From Actinomycetes bacterium (lineage in GTDB: Bacteria; Actinomycetota; Coriobacteriia; Coriobacteriales; Eggerthellaceae), in contig JAEXAI010000015.1 of the NCBI GenBank assembly GCA_023394615.1, forward strand, positions 124,001 through 188,000: a DNA stretch of 64,000 nucleotides, written 5' to 3'. The notes under the pieces were generated by a model. It had not been told where the DNA came from, searched no databases, and saw only the letters and a program-made list of their open reading frames with translations. Each line of letters begins with the position of its first letter. Within the stretch, counting starts at the first letter, position 1. Positions 33,005 to 42,095 of this stretch are shown here, one piece after another. The position numbers and the translations under genes were made by a program.

Positions 33005-35014
33005 ATGGCAAGAAGCAACAAAGTTATTGTCTTAGGTGTCGACGGAATGGATCCTCGACTCGCGCGACGCATGATCGATGAGGGTAAGATGCCTCATTTG
33101 AAGACTCTGATGGAGAAAGGCTGTATGCGCGACGACTTGGTTCTTTTGGGTGCACTGCCGACGATTACCCCGCCGCAGTGGACGACGCTGTCGACTGGCT
33201 CATATCCTGAGACGCACGGGATTACGTGTTTCTACAGACAGCATCCGACGGATTTGGATAAGATCGAGTACAACCTGAACTCGGCTTCTTGCAAATCAGA
33301 GCAGTTGTGGAACGTGACTGCCGAAGCCGGCAAGAAAACCTTGGTCTTCCATTGGCCGGGCTGCTCGTGGCCTCCCACTTCCGATAGTGAGAACCTCGAC
33401 GTCATCGACGGTGTTACCCCTGCTAGCATCAATATGGGCCTTACTAAGGATGCCGAGAAGATTGTTTATGCATCCACCGAGGTCAAGGAAATGGGCTTCC
33501 GTGCTCGCGTAAAGGGCGCTGAAGGTGCCGGCTGCATCATCGATGATTTGGCCACTTCCGAAGACGATGCGGTTATGACTGCCACCGGCGACATTCAGAA
33601 CGTTATGCTCTCTTATGAAGACGGCGAAGGCTCCCTGGAAGCAGTTACTTTTGACCTGGTGAACTCTCCTATCAAAGATCCTAAAGGCTGGGCCAAAGAA
33701 ATCCCCGAGGGTGCTCGCGAGTTCGGCTACATCACGTCGAACGGCACTATCAGGCGCTTCTGCTTGCTGTTGAAGGACGATAGCGGCGAGTATAAGACCG
33801 TCGAAGTGTACAAAAGCAAGAAGGACGATGAGCCTATCGCTACTTTGCACTATGGTGAGTACGCAGAAGACCTAGTCGACGAGGTTCTAGGTTATGACGG
33901 TGTGAAGGCCGACTGCAACCGCGAGGCCACCATCCTAGACATCGCCCCGGACGGTTCTGAAGTTAGGATGTGGATGAGTAACGCCGTTCCCTACCTAGAC
34001 GATACCTTCTTCCACCCGAAGTCCCTGTGCAAGCAAATCGACGAGAACGTGGGCCACATCAAGGTTATGGCATCGTGCGGCGGTTCCGTGGAAGAGTACG
34101 CCGAGAAGCTGCTCGCTCGCAGCTGGGAAAAGTACACCCAGTGGCAGGCCGACGCGATGAACTACCTAATCGAGGCTAACCAGTATGATGTTGTGTTCTC
34201 GCATATCCACAACGTAGATATGATGGGTCACATGTGCTGGCGTTTCGCCAAGCCCGATTCCTACTACGCAAAGGGAGGCCAGAACGCAGAGAAGTATCAG
34301 CGCATAGTCGAGTCCGTCTACATCGATACCGACAAATACATTGGTGAGTTCATGCACCTGTTAGACGAGGGTTGGTCCATCATCGTCACAAGCGATCATG
34401 GCTTCCTGTGCCCCAGCGACGCGCGTCCAGTTCCTTTCGGCGATGCTCTGGGCGTGAACGGCAAGGTCATGTATGAGTTGGGCTACACCGGTTTGGTCGA
34501 GGATGAGAACGGCAATCCCACGAAGGAGATTGACTGGGAGAAGACTACGGCTGTCGCCTCTCGCACCTGCCACATCTACCTAAACCTAAAGGGCCGCAAC
34601 CCGCATGGCACGGTGGATCCCGCAGACAAGTTTGATCTGGAAGAGAAGATCATCAGCGATCTGTACAACTACCGCGACGAGTATGGCCGCCGCATAGTGA
34701 GCATGGCTATCCGCCGCAAGGAAGCCCGCCTACTCGGCTTGGACAGCGATGAGTGCGGGGATATCATCTACTTCCTGATTGAGGGCCCGAACAAGGGGCA
34801 TTGCGACACTTATTCCACCGCCTATGGTGCATTCGACACGTCCCTATCGCCCATCTTCATGGCGGCTGGCGCTGGCATCAAGGAAGGCGTCGCCACCGAT
34901 CGCGTCATCCGCCAAGTGGACGTCGCCCCAACCATCGCTGCGCTCCTAGACACGAGGATGCCCGCACAGTGCGAGGGCGCACCTGCCTACCAGATATTCT
35001 CCGAAGAGTATTAG
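33005..35014 (+). CDS. Cytosolic alkaline phosphatase-superfamily phosphodiesterase/pyrophosphatase-like hydrolase
   Basis: A 669-aa metallo-hydrolase. Metal and catalytic landmarks are in order: LGVDGMDPRLARRM (first Asp), the nucleophile Thr region LPTITPPQWTTLSTG followed by SYPETHGITCF, the D-x-x-G-H ligands in HIHNVDMMGHMCW, SDHGF, and a late His in KGHCDTYS. This matches nucleotide pyrophosphatase/type I phosphodiesterase-like proteins. About 250 residues are inserted between the nucleophile and the second metal site. There is no signal peptide, unlike many secreted relatives. The ATG at 33005 has GAAAGGAG at 8 bp. Paired with the DASS symporter downstream, it may process an imported ester. 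Confidence 0.82.
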   Translation: MARSNKVIVLGVDGMDPRLARRMIDEGKMPHLKTLMEKGCMRDDLVLLGALPTITPPQWTTLSTGSYPETHGITCFYRQHPTDLDKIEYNLNSASCKSEQLWNVTAEAGKKTLVFHWPGCSWPPTSDSENLDVIDGVTPASINMGLTKDAEKIVYASTEVKEMGFRARVKGAEGAGCIIDDLATSEDDAVMTATGDIQNVMLSYEDGEGSLEAVTFDLVNSPIKDPKGWAKEIPEGAREFGYITSNGTIRRFCLLLKDDSGEYKTVEVYKSKKDDEPIATLHYGEYAEDLVDEVLGYDGVKADCNREATILDIAPDGSEVRMWMSNAVPYLDDTFFHPKSLCKQIDENVGHIKVMASCGGSVEEYAEKLLARSWEKYTQWQADAMNYLIEANQYDVVFSHIHNVDMMGHMCWRFAKPDSYYAKGGQNAEKYQRIVESVYIDTDKYIGEFMHLLDEGWSIIVTSDHGFLCPSDARPVPFGDALGVNGKVMYELGYTGLVEDENGNPTKEIDWEKTTAVASRTCHIYLNLKGRNPHGTVDPADKFDLEEKIISDLYNYRDEYGRRIVSMAIRRKEARLLGLDSDECGDIIYFLIEGPNKGHCDTYSTAYGAFDTSLSPIFMAAGAGIKEGVATDRVIRQVDVAPTIAALLDTRMPAQCEGAPAYQIFSEEY

Positions 35015-35037
35015 TTTCGGAAGGCTGAAACAAGCAA

Positions 35038-35078
35038 CCCGCAGAATCTGGCTTTACGAGGACGCTGGATTCTGCGGG
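35038..35078 (+). terminator. Perfect 11-bp stem hairpin after the phosphatase-superfamily gene
   Basis: CCCGCAGAATC (35038-35048) pairs with GATTCTGCGGG (35068-35078), 24 bp after the stop. It is followed by ATTAAAACT rather than a T run, so it may reduce rather than stop read-through into the symporter gene. Confidence 0.6.
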
Positions 35079-35180
35079 ATTAAAACTACCAGGTTCATAT
35101 TTTCCATGGGGGATGCACAGATCTCCCCCTTGGGTAATCCTGTCCCGTAATAATGCGGATACACAATAAAGGAGGGTTCC

Positions 35181-36635
35181 ATGAGTGAGAAGGTAGCTGC
35201 CGCCAAGAAGGGGAATACGGCGAGCACGTATATTCATGCTGCTATCGTTTGTCTTTTCATGTTTGGGTTCCAGTTCATACCGGCGCCTGCGCCGATTACC
35301 ACATACGGCATGCAGGTTATCGGTGTGTTCTTAGGTGTCATCTGGGGTTGGAGTTTCTGCGGATTGTTCTGGCCGAGTTTGTTGGCTCTATTTGCTATGG
35401 GCTTTACCCAGTTCGGCAATGAATACACGGTGTGGGCCACGGCATTCGGCAACCAAACGGCAGTACTGACTCTGTTGAGTATGTTGCTATTTGGCGCGTT
35501 GCAGGCAACTAAGACAACCGACTGGCTTGTCGGTACGCTGACCAGCCTGAAGTTCGTGCAGGGTCGTCCGTGGGTTTTGACCTTTATGTTGCTTTTTATT
35601 CCGCTGCTGCTCTGCAGTATCGTCAACGTCGTTGTCGTTATCTTGTTCATGCTGGCCATTTTCGATGACATTTTCAAGAAAATGGGCCTTCAGCGCGGCG
35701 ACAAGTACGCAGTCTTGATGGTCATCGGCGTAAATATCTTCGCCGGCATCGGTATGGTTATCTTCCCATTCTTGGGCTGGGACCTGATGACGATTGGCAC
35801 CGTGTCTGCTGCGACCGGCGTCACGCTTGATTACGCGAAGTTCATGATTGTGGTATGGCCATCTCTTATCTTGTTCTGCATTGCTTTCGTTGTGATGATG
35901 AAATATGTCTTCAAGTGTGATGCCAGCAAACTGGCAAATATCCAGACGATCAACGAGGAAGACGCCAAGCTGAAGAAGAATCAGAAGTACCTGTTGTGGC
36001 TGACCGTTTTCTACCTGGTTGGTTGTACGTTTGTGGGTGTCGTACAGGGTACGACTGGAATCGCTTTCCTTGCCACGTCGATGGGTGTCTACGGTGTGAC
36101 GATTCTTGTTTTGGGCTTGATGATTTTCATCAAGGTGGATGGTAAGCAGTTGCTCGAGCCTATGGAGTGCACGAAGTTTGTTTCGTGGGATATGTTCTTC
36201 TTGATTGTAGCAGCTCTGTTCATCGCTGGTCAGATTACCGCTGAAGCTACGGGCATCAGCACATGGGCTGTGGCTGTGATTATGCCGATGATCAGTGGCG
36301 TTGATGTTATCACCTTCTACATCGTTTTGAGCATCATCGCGATTGTCTTGACTAATATCGGTAATAATCTGGCAATGGGTTTCACGCTGTTGGCTCTGGT
36401 CGGTATTATGTTCAACGCTGGCATGCCGTTCAACCCGATGATTGCAGCCATTTTGGTTACTATCTTCTCCCTGTTCGGCTTCCTGCTCCCGTCTTCCTCA
36501 ATCGGTGGTGCATTCATCCATGCAAGTGAGTGGTGCCGGAAGAAAGATATCTATCTGTATGTGAGCGTTACAATTGTGCTGGGCGCGGTTATCGTTCTGG
36601 GAACGGTGCTCCCACTCTCAAGTTTGATTTTCTAA
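35181..36635 (+). CDS. DASS/SLC13-type anion:sodium symporter
   Basis: A 484-aa membrane protein with about twelve hydrophobic helices. Two re-entrant-like regions carry the family's S/T-N-x-motif style: LLLCSIVNVVVVILF in the first half and VLTNIGNNLAMGF in the second, with LLPSSSIGGAFIHASE near the end. Members carry di- and tricarboxylates, sulfate or related anions with Na+. AAAGGAGGG precedes the ATG. With the LysR regulator and the hydrolase upstream it probably forms one uptake-and-use unit; the substrate is not evident. Confidence 0.8.
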   Translation: MSEKVAAAKKGNTASTYIHAAIVCLFMFGFQFIPAPAPITTYGMQVIGVFLGVIWGWSFCGLFWPSLLALFAMGFTQFGNEYTVWATAFGNQTAVLTLLSMLLFGALQATKTTDWLVGTLTSLKFVQGRPWVLTFMLLFIPLLLCSIVNVVVVILFMLAIFDDIFKKMGLQRGDKYAVLMVIGVNIFAGIGMVIFPFLGWDLMTIGTVSAATGVTLDYAKFMIVVWPSLILFCIAFVVMMKYVFKCDASKLANIQTINEEDAKLKKNQKYLLWLTVFYLVGCTFVGVVQGTTGIAFLATSMGVYGVTILVLGLMIFIKVDGKQLLEPMECTKFVSWDMFFLIVAALFIAGQITAEATGISTWAVAVIMPMISGVDVITFYIVLSIIAIVLTNIGNNLAMGFTLLALVGIMFNAGMPFNPMIAAILVTIFSLFGFLLPSSSIGGAFIHASEWCRKKDIYLYVSVTIVLGAVIVLGTVLPLSSLIF

Positions 36636-36768
36636 ATTAGTTCTATAGTGCGAGGGGAGGGCGAAAATGAGGTCGACTTGTTGGAGCCCTCTCCCTTTCT
36701 CTGGAAATCGCCAGTGATTTGCAGAGAAAGGGAGCAAACTGGTTATATGTGAAGGAATGGAGCCAATT

Positions 36769-37296
36769 ATGGAAGAGCTGACACATCAGGCCGCCGGACG
36801 CAAAAAGATGCTTCGAGACCGCGCCAAACGTTGCGTTTGCAAATATTGCGGTTCGCCCCTTCATTTGCGCCAGATGGTGTTCGGTGAGTTCGAAGAGGCG
36901 CGTGTTGAGATATTCTGCCGCAACTGCGGTCGTATCGAGTTCGGCGTTGAGCCGGAAATCTACGAGAGCGCAAAGTACTTCGTGGACCAGACCGAGTTTA
37001 ATTACTATCCCGACATGGACGACAATGAGCAGACTTGCCGCATGAATGTGGCCAAAGTCTGCGAGATCATGGCATGGCAGGACAAAATGCTGGGCTATTT
37101 GGACGAAGATGGTTTCACGGTCGCGCCGCAGAAGACGTCTTTCATGGGCGAGTGCTTGCACTTGACCGATGAGGATTTAGACACAATCGAAGCTGCCGAA
37201 TCCGACACATCCGAAGTGGCATCCGGGTCGGATTTGCTAGCCGATTCGAACGCTGCGGAAACTCCTGGAGCACAACCGCTTGCGGCTAACGCCTAG
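36769..37296 (+). CDS. Zinc-ribbon protein, first gene of an ABC ATPase operon
   Basis: A 175-aa cytoplasmic protein. An N-terminal zinc ribbon is formed by CKYCGSP and CRNCGRI (about residues 23-53). The middle part has a conserved-looking CRMNVAKVCEIMAWQDKMLGYLDEDGF. The last 40 residues are low-complexity, acidic and Ala-rich. No family name can be given. The ATG at 36769 is preceded by GGAG at 6 bp, which an ATG 12 bp upstream lacks. It ends 9 bp before the ABC ATPase gene. Confidence 0.7.
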   Translation: MEELTHQAAGRKKMLRDRAKRCVCKYCGSPLHLRQMVFGEFEEARVEIFCRNCGRIEFGVEPEIYESAKYFVDQTEFNYYPDMDDNEQTCRMNVAKVCEIMAWQDKMLGYLDEDGFTVAPQKTSFMGECLHLTDEDLDTIEAAESDTSEVASGSDLLADSNAAETPGAQPLAANA

Positions 37297-37305
37297 GAGG
37301 TGTGC

Positions 37306-38130
37306 GTGGCAATGGGTGACACATTGATAGAGGTCAAAGGTCTCACCGTGAAATCGGGTAGACATTATCTGCTTGATAAGATTGACTGGAAAGTGCAAAA
37401 AGGCGAGCAGTGGATCGTGTTCGGAATGAACGGAAGTGGCAAGACTACTCTCTTGAGCGCAATCGCCGGATTTCGCCATTATTCAAGCGGAAGCATTTCG
37501 CTTTTCGGGCAGCCGCTTACTGCCGAAAACGTGCTGGAAATGCGTCGTCGTATCGGCTGGGTAAGCGGATCATTTTTCGACAACTGCTACAGCAATGAGT
37601 CTACTTTGGAAATAATCATGGCAGGGAAAACAGGCACGCTCGGGCTTGATTTTTCCATTGGGCATCAGGATTCGAAACGAGTGAAAGAGTGGCTTCGCCG
37701 CTTTCATCTGGAAGATAAATGCAACATGCCGTTTTATACCCTTTCGAAAGGGGAACGGCAAAACGTTCTTTTAATCAGGGCGCTTATGAATGAGCCGGAA
37801 ATTTTGGTGTTGGATGAGCCGTGCAGCGGATTGGATATCGACGCGCGCGAACGAGTGCTTCGCATGGTTGGGCACCTGACGCGCGAAACCGGCACCACTG
37901 TCGTCTACGTTTCTCATTATGCTGAAGAACTGATGCGCGATGTCTTCACCAATGCCCTACTTCTGAAACGGGGCCGAAGCTATGCGCAAGGTGCGATGGG
38001 CGAATGCTTCAACAACAAGACGCTTGCTGGGTTTTTAGGATATCCGGTCACCGTGGACTACGATGCGTCTAATCGCATGCAGATTCGCATTGATGCAGCG
38101 CGTGATGACGAATGGGGGCAGATCTTATGA
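37306..38130 (+). CDS. ABC-type ATPase
   Basis: A 274-aa ATP-binding subunit with Walker A MNGSGKTTLL, a Q-loop region RIGWVSGSFF that lacks the usual Gln, the variant signature LSKGERQ and Walker B ILVLDEPCSGLD, then an H-loop in YVSHYAEE. The signature and the Q-loop changes, together with the ending, resemble the ModF/PhnK-like group more than typical importers. No permease is encoded nearby, so it either partners a distant membrane protein or acts outside transport. GTG 5 bp after TAGGAGG is preferred; an ATG six bases later is possible. Confidence 0.82.
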   Translation: MAMGDTLIEVKGLTVKSGRHYLLDKIDWKVQKGEQWIVFGMNGSGKTTLLSAIAGFRHYSSGSISLFGQPLTAENVLEMRRRIGWVSGSFFDNCYSNESTLEIIMAGKTGTLGLDFSIGHQDSKRVKEWLRRFHLEDKCNMPFYTLSKGERQNVLLIRALMNEPEILVLDEPCSGLDIDARERVLRMVGHLTRETGTTVVYVSHYAEELMRDVFTNALLLKRGRSYAQGAMGECFNNKTLAGFLGYPVTVDYDASNRMQIRIDAARDDEWGQIL

Positions 38131-39146
38131 GCGCGTCAACAGTAAGAATGGCCCAGGGTCTGCGCGATTTAAAGGTTGCCAAAGACGTGGGTGCGATGAA
38201 CGATCTCCGTGTGTTCGAAGAGGAATACGAGACGTATGGCACCGTGTTTTGGGAAGGCGACCAGCGTCATTATCTGGTCAGCCAAAGTTTCGAAACTATT
38301 TGCGCGCAGGTGGCAGAATTGGAGCTTAAAGAGCGTTACCCGCTGCCGGTCCTCACGAACATACAGCGCAAACTGGTACCCAGCGGCTGGGAAGAGGAAA
38401 TCGCCCAGCAGGTGAAGGTGGATGCGTGCAACGAAATGCGCCTAGACTACCCAGAGCGTTTGTGGGAGACGGCTCTGCAGGTTGCGGATGGCCACCGCAA
38501 TGATGCCGCTGCTGTGTTGCTCGCGCCGATTAAGGATGAGTTGGAAGGAACCTTTGATTCCGAGCGCATCATGCTATTCGAGAAGATGGTGGGTCGTCTG
38601 TATCTACGTCGGAACCTTACAAGCGACAGTTATGCCCTGCTCAAGCAGTGGATTTGGGAAGAGCGCCAGGAAATGGCGAACGACGTGGCCGAGCAAGACT
38701 CGCTCTGCACCGACTTCTATGGTTTTGCCTATCGCGACGCTGTACCGGCTGGCAACCCGAGCGGTGATGTGATTGGTGTTGAGGCATCTGACAACCGCAG
38801 CTGCGCCCCTGCGCAGTATTGGGCGGACGCTTGTCTGAAAACTTTGGTGGAGCGCAGGGTCAAAGTGCAGCAGACAGGCGCGCAAACCTCCCCGATATTT
38901 CATCGCAAATGCTGGCATGGTCGCAATGTGCGCCCGATGGAGGTGCGACGGGGGTTTTTGGAGAACTTGAAGCAACTCTATGATGCGGATTTTTTCGCGC
39001 TGCTCGATGCGGTTGATGCTCTTCCCGTGGCCATTGATGAGCGTGCCTTCCTAGAAGAGTGTGATCGACTGCGCCGCGAAGACCTTTCAGCGTGTTTGCG
39101 TGTATGGGAGTACTTCGGTAGGCAATGGGGTGTAAAAATGCCTTGA
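38127..39146 (+). CDS. Unrecognised protein, coupled to the ABC ATPase gene
   Basis: A 339-aa soluble protein of no family I recognise. It appears mostly helical and acidic, with SYALLKQWIWEERQEM and a C-terminal helical part LLDAVDALPVAIDERAFLEECDRLRREDLSACLRVWEYFG. No signal, TM helix or metal motif stands out; DACNEMRLDYPERLWE is among the more distinctive strings. The ATG overlaps the ATPase stop in an ATGA, so the two are translated together. It is the third gene of the zinc ribbon-ATPase unit. Confidence 0.68.
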   Translation: MSASTVRMAQGLRDLKVAKDVGAMNDLRVFEEEYETYGTVFWEGDQRHYLVSQSFETICAQVAELELKERYPLPVLTNIQRKLVPSGWEEEIAQQVKVDACNEMRLDYPERLWETALQVADGHRNDAAAVLLAPIKDELEGTFDSERIMLFEKMVGRLYLRRNLTSDSYALLKQWIWEERQEMANDVAEQDSLCTDFYGFAYRDAVPAGNPSGDVIGVEASDNRSCAPAQYWADACLKTLVERRVKVQQTGAQTSPIFHRKCWHGRNVRPMEVRRGFLENLKQLYDADFFALLDAVDALPVAIDERAFLEECDRLRREDLSACLRVWEYFGRQWGVKMP

Positions 39147-39291
39147 AAAATAGGCGAATCAGAACGAGGCTTTACCATGGTTGGAACATAGTAGGACAAC
39201 TCGATTCATCAGAATGGTTTCAAATGAGACCGTAATAATCAATAGAGCGGTAGTATTTGCCAAAAGGCGTTAACAAAAAGGAGAAGTTATC

Positions 39292-39615
39292 ATGGAAGAT
39301 CTGAATGGAAGCTCATTCGACGAGAAAATCTACGATGAGTGCGAGAAATGCCTGGTGCTGTTCTCTCGCAAGGATTGCCACGTGTGCAAGGAAGTGCATC
39401 CTCTGCTGCTGGATATTGAGGGTGACTACAAAGACAGCGACTTCAAGTTCTATCACGTGGATGTGGAAGACCAGCATGACCTGTTTTCCCGCTTCTCGCT
39501 GAAGGGTGTGCCGCAAGTGCTGTTCTTCAACGACGGTGAGTTCGTGGGTAAGTTGGCCGGCAAAAAGGAAGACGAGGCCTACACTGACAAAATCGATGAA
39601 ATCCTAGCCAGCTAA
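39292..39615 (+). CDS. Thioredoxin-like protein with a CHVC active site
   Basis: A 107-aa thioredoxin-fold protein: LVLFSRKDCHVCKEVHPLL with the redox pair C-H-V-C, then FYHVDVEDQHDLFSRF, the cis-Pro loop GVPQVLFFNDGE and FVGKLAG. Classical thioredoxins have W-C-G-P-C; here Trp is replaced by Asp and the pair by H-V, which usually shifts the redox potential. AAAAGGAG precedes the ATG. It stands alone, followed by a strong terminator. It may reduce disulfides of a specific partner. Confidence 0.85.
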   Translation: MEDLNGSSFDEKIYDECEKCLVLFSRKDCHVCKEVHPLLLDIEGDYKDSDFKFYHVDVEDQHDLFSRFSLKGVPQVLFFNDGEFVGKLAGKKEDEAYTDKIDEILAS

Positions 39616-39646
39616 ACCTGTCAGTAGGACGTGTCGTTTGACACGT
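39614..39646. repeat. REP-like element related to 27043-27120
   Basis: AAACCTGTCAGTAGGACGTG (from 39614) matches the element after the RidA gene in most positions, and its GACGTGT pairs with ACACGT (39641-39646) around CGTTTG. It begins inside the stop region of the thioredoxin-like gene. Confidence 0.65.
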
Positions 39647-39691
39647 TTTCGGCGCTGTCGAAGTGAGCGACCAGTTCGCTGGTTGAAGCCG

Positions 39692-39723
39692 GGCGGCTGC
39701 TTCCTTGTGGGGGAGCGGCCGCC
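39692..39723 (+). terminator. 13-bp stem terminator after the thioredoxin-like gene
   Basis: GGCGGC (39692-39697) pairs with GCCGCC (39718-39723), and the stem continues inward through seven further mostly paired positions to a TTGTGG loop. TTTATT follows, typical of an intrinsic terminator. Confidence 0.75.
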
Positions 39724-39840
39724 TTTATTCGATGTGCGAATCAAACAAAGGCGCGCTTGTCGGTGGGATTTCACTTTAATTGAGCAGATTCGTGCTTTAC
39801 CCGCAGCGTTGGCCAACGGCTTGCTGAGTTGTTGTTCGCT

Positions 39841-40065
39841 CATCCCTCAAGGAATTCCTCGAAGTAGTCTTTTACTTCTTTTGGGGCTTGAAAGAAATCG
39901 ACGCCCAGAACGGATTTGTACTCGTTTTCTCCGAACTGAGTAGCGAGTGTGTGCACGTCCTGCAGAACTAACAACAGCTAAATATGCACGTTCTGCAGAA
40001 ACCCACCTGATATCCCTGCCATGAAAGAAGAAGCGGTCGAATGCCTCGCATTGACAATCGACCAC
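39841..40065 (-). pseudogene. Possible frame-disrupted small gene
   Basis: Two minus-strand frames here look coding in turn. The upstream part reads MVDCQCEAFDRFFFHGRD and on to VSAERAYLAVVSSAG in one frame. About at 39970 the sense shifts to another frame that reads LQDVHTLATQFGENEYKSVL and ends GVDFFQAPKEVKDYFEEFLEG before a stop near 39841. Joined by one frameshift they would make a protein of about 80 aa. No family is recognised. It may be a decayed gene, a sequencing error, or chance. Confidence 0.3.
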
Positions 40066-40071
40066 AATTAT

Positions 40072-41502
40072 CTATCGTCCGTGACTTTCAGAAGCAACAC
40101 GCGCGCAGGGAACGCTCGGCGTTTCGGGGGTGGCGCCGCACGATGCGTGCTCGAACCCTGCATTCAGCCTGCGGACGCTGGGTGACAAGGCAAGCATTGC
40201 GGCCATTGCCAGAATAACAACTCCGTCAGTGGCGAAGAACCCGGGAACTCCCAAGGCTTCCGCAGCTACGCCGCCAAAAGCCGTGCCTAAAGGGACCGCC
40301 AAGCCCAGTGATGCCGAGAACAATCCCATCACGCGTCCTAGCTTGTCCTCGCCGATGCTCTTTTGCAGAATGGTCATAAGCGGGCTGCTAAATCCTGCAC
40401 AGGCGAATGCCATGATGCCCATCAGCAGGGCGAATGCCGCGAAGGCGGATTCGGGCAACAGCCCTGCTGCTAAAGTTGCACCGCCCACCACTGCGGCAGC
40501 GCCTACGATAATACGTGCCAAGTGCGCCCTGTCGCCCAAGGCCATCAGGGCAAGGGATCCCAGCAGCATTCCGATTCCGAATACGGCCGTCACCAATGAA
40601 GCTTGGTACCCATTACCGCCGAAGTGCGATGACACCATCAAAGGCAAAAGCGAATCGAGCGGTCCATAGGCCATCATGCCCAACACCACGCCTGCAACCA
40701 GTACCAGCACTCCTTTGTTCGATGAGAGGGCCGTAAAACCTTCGCGCATGTTCAACCACGCACTCTGTTGCTCTACTGCGACGTGTTCTATCCTAGGAAC
40801 TGCGGCAACGCACATGGTAAGTGCTGCAGCAACAGCCCCAGTCGCATGCACGAACAGCACCATCTGCAAACCTAGTGTGGTGTAGAGCAGAATGCCCAAG
40901 GCGGGTGCGAAAATCATCGATGCGCTGGAAAGCACGGCATCCAAGGTGTTGATGCGCAGCAGGTGCACCTCCGGCACCAATAGGGGCATAGTGGCGTTGA
41001 ATGCCGGAGTGCGGAATGCCTGCGCCACGCCACACGCCGTGGCGAACACCAACACCAAGGGAAGCGATGCGTGACCGATGGCGACTGCAATGCCCACTGA
41101 TAATGCAGTTGCCGCCATAAAGAAATCGCAGCCGATGATGATGGCCTTGCGACTGAAACGGTCGGCAACCAAACCACCTATGGGGGAAAGCAGTCCTATC
41201 GGCAAAAAGGCGCATACGTATACCGTCGCCAGGGCCAACGGACTTGCGGTGCTTTGCGTAACGTACCACACCGCAGCATAACTCGCAGCCATGGATGCGA
41301 AGCTGGAAAGCGCGAATCCTGTCCAAATCGTTGCTACTACTGCCAGCCAATGCGCGGGCAGAGTTTGTCCCGATGCGGTGCGGAGTTTGGCGTTTGCCAG
41401 TTCGCTTTCTGTGACAATCAGCTCACCTTCTGCGGCGATCGGATTGTTCTCTGTGGCAATCTTCCCGCTGCCCACCTCTTCTTTTTCTGCTTTCGTGTTC
41501 AC
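40072..41502 (-). CDS. MFS transporter (MFS_3/enterobactin-exporter-like)
   Basis: A membrane transporter of about 476 aa with twelve helices, of the major facilitator superfamily. The motif A-like loop GGLVADRFSRKAIIIG between helices 2 and 3 and WYVTQSTASPLALATVYVCAFLPIGLL are typical of the MFS_3 group that exports drugs or siderophores. About 40 hydrophilic residues precede helix 1. GTG at 41502 is preferred, with AAGGAG 7 bp upstream; an ATG at 41508 lies only 1 bp from that site. It may be co-transcribed with the genes upstream on the minus strand, though 300 bp intervene. Confidence 0.83.
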   Translation of the reverse strand: MNTKAEKEEVGSGKIATENNPIAAEGELIVTESELANAKLRTASGQTLPAHWLAVVATIWTGFALSSFASMAASYAAVWYVTQSTASPLALATVYVCAFLPIGLLSPIGGLVADRFSRKAIIIGCDFFMAATALSVGIAVAIGHASLPLVLVFATACGVAQAFRTPAFNATMPLLVPEVHLLRINTLDAVLSSASMIFAPALGILLYTTLGLQMVLFVHATGAVAAALTMCVAAVPRIEHVAVEQQSAWLNMREGFTALSSNKGVLVLVAGVVLGMMAYGPLDSLLPLMVSSHFGGNGYQASLVTAVFGIGMLLGSLALMALGDRAHLARIIVGAAAVVGGATLAAGLLPESAFAAFALLMGIMAFACAGFSSPLMTILQKSIGEDKLGRVMGLFSASLGLAVPLGTAFGGVAAEALGVPGFFATDGVVILAMAAMLALSPSVRRLNAGFEHASCGATPETPSVPCARVASESHGR

Positions 41503-41798
41503 GATCATGCTCCTTGCACTGAATGAACCCAGTGCGCGATGCGCACCTTTTCTTAGCTCCAACTATGCGGTTGCGGGCTGGTTGCTTCCAGCGTTTCGGG
41601 TTTGCAATTGGGGGAAAGAATTGGTTGCTGCGTAAGGATTTCACGCTCGTGCCACGGTAATCTAGGAGCGTTTCTCTCTGCTTTAACAAGGATGCTATCG
41701 AACATTGGCCAAAATGCGCCATTGAACGATTGCAGAAGCCTGCAAGATGGGCCTGAGCGTATCCGAGCTCTAAACGGCAATCGAAGCTGCTGGATCGT

Positions 41799-42047
41799 TT
41801 AGAGCCCAAGGCTATTTCGAAGCGCTCTGTTTTTCGCGGCCCATCCCGGGGTTTTCGGTGGGAAGTCTTTGCCCATGTGAGCGGCAAGAACGGCAGCAAT
41901 CTCGTTGAAACCTGCCGGGTCGTCCATTTGAGCGCAGGTGATGCGAATAACTTTCACTTCAGGATGAGCAACGCTGTCAAATGGCGTGGACATCGGGTCG
42001 TCTGTGATCTCAAGGGCGACGTTGAACTCGGGCCAGTACATACTCAT
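41799..42047 (-). CDS. Small DUF559-like endonuclease-fold fragment
   Basis: An 82-aa protein beginning MSMYWPEFNVALEITDDP, with VKVIRITCAQMDDPAGFNEI later. This is the pattern of the C-terminal half of DUF559/very-short-patch-repair-like proteins (Y-P-E-x-x-V-A-[IL]-E and V-I-R-[IV]-T-x-x-Q), but the usual Asp after the Glu and the following basic residues are missing, so it is unlikely to be a working nuclease. GAGGAGGA is 5 bp before the ATG, so it seems to be expressed. It may be a remnant or a conserved small protein. Confidence 0.6.
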   Translation of the reverse strand: MSMYWPEFNVALEITDDPMSTPFDSVAHPEVKVIRITCAQMDDPAGFNEIAAVLAAHMGKDFPPKTPGWAAKNRALRNSLGL

Positions 42048-42095
42048 AGTTCCTCCTCGATACGATTTGTCTGCAGTGTCACAATCATAGAAGCT

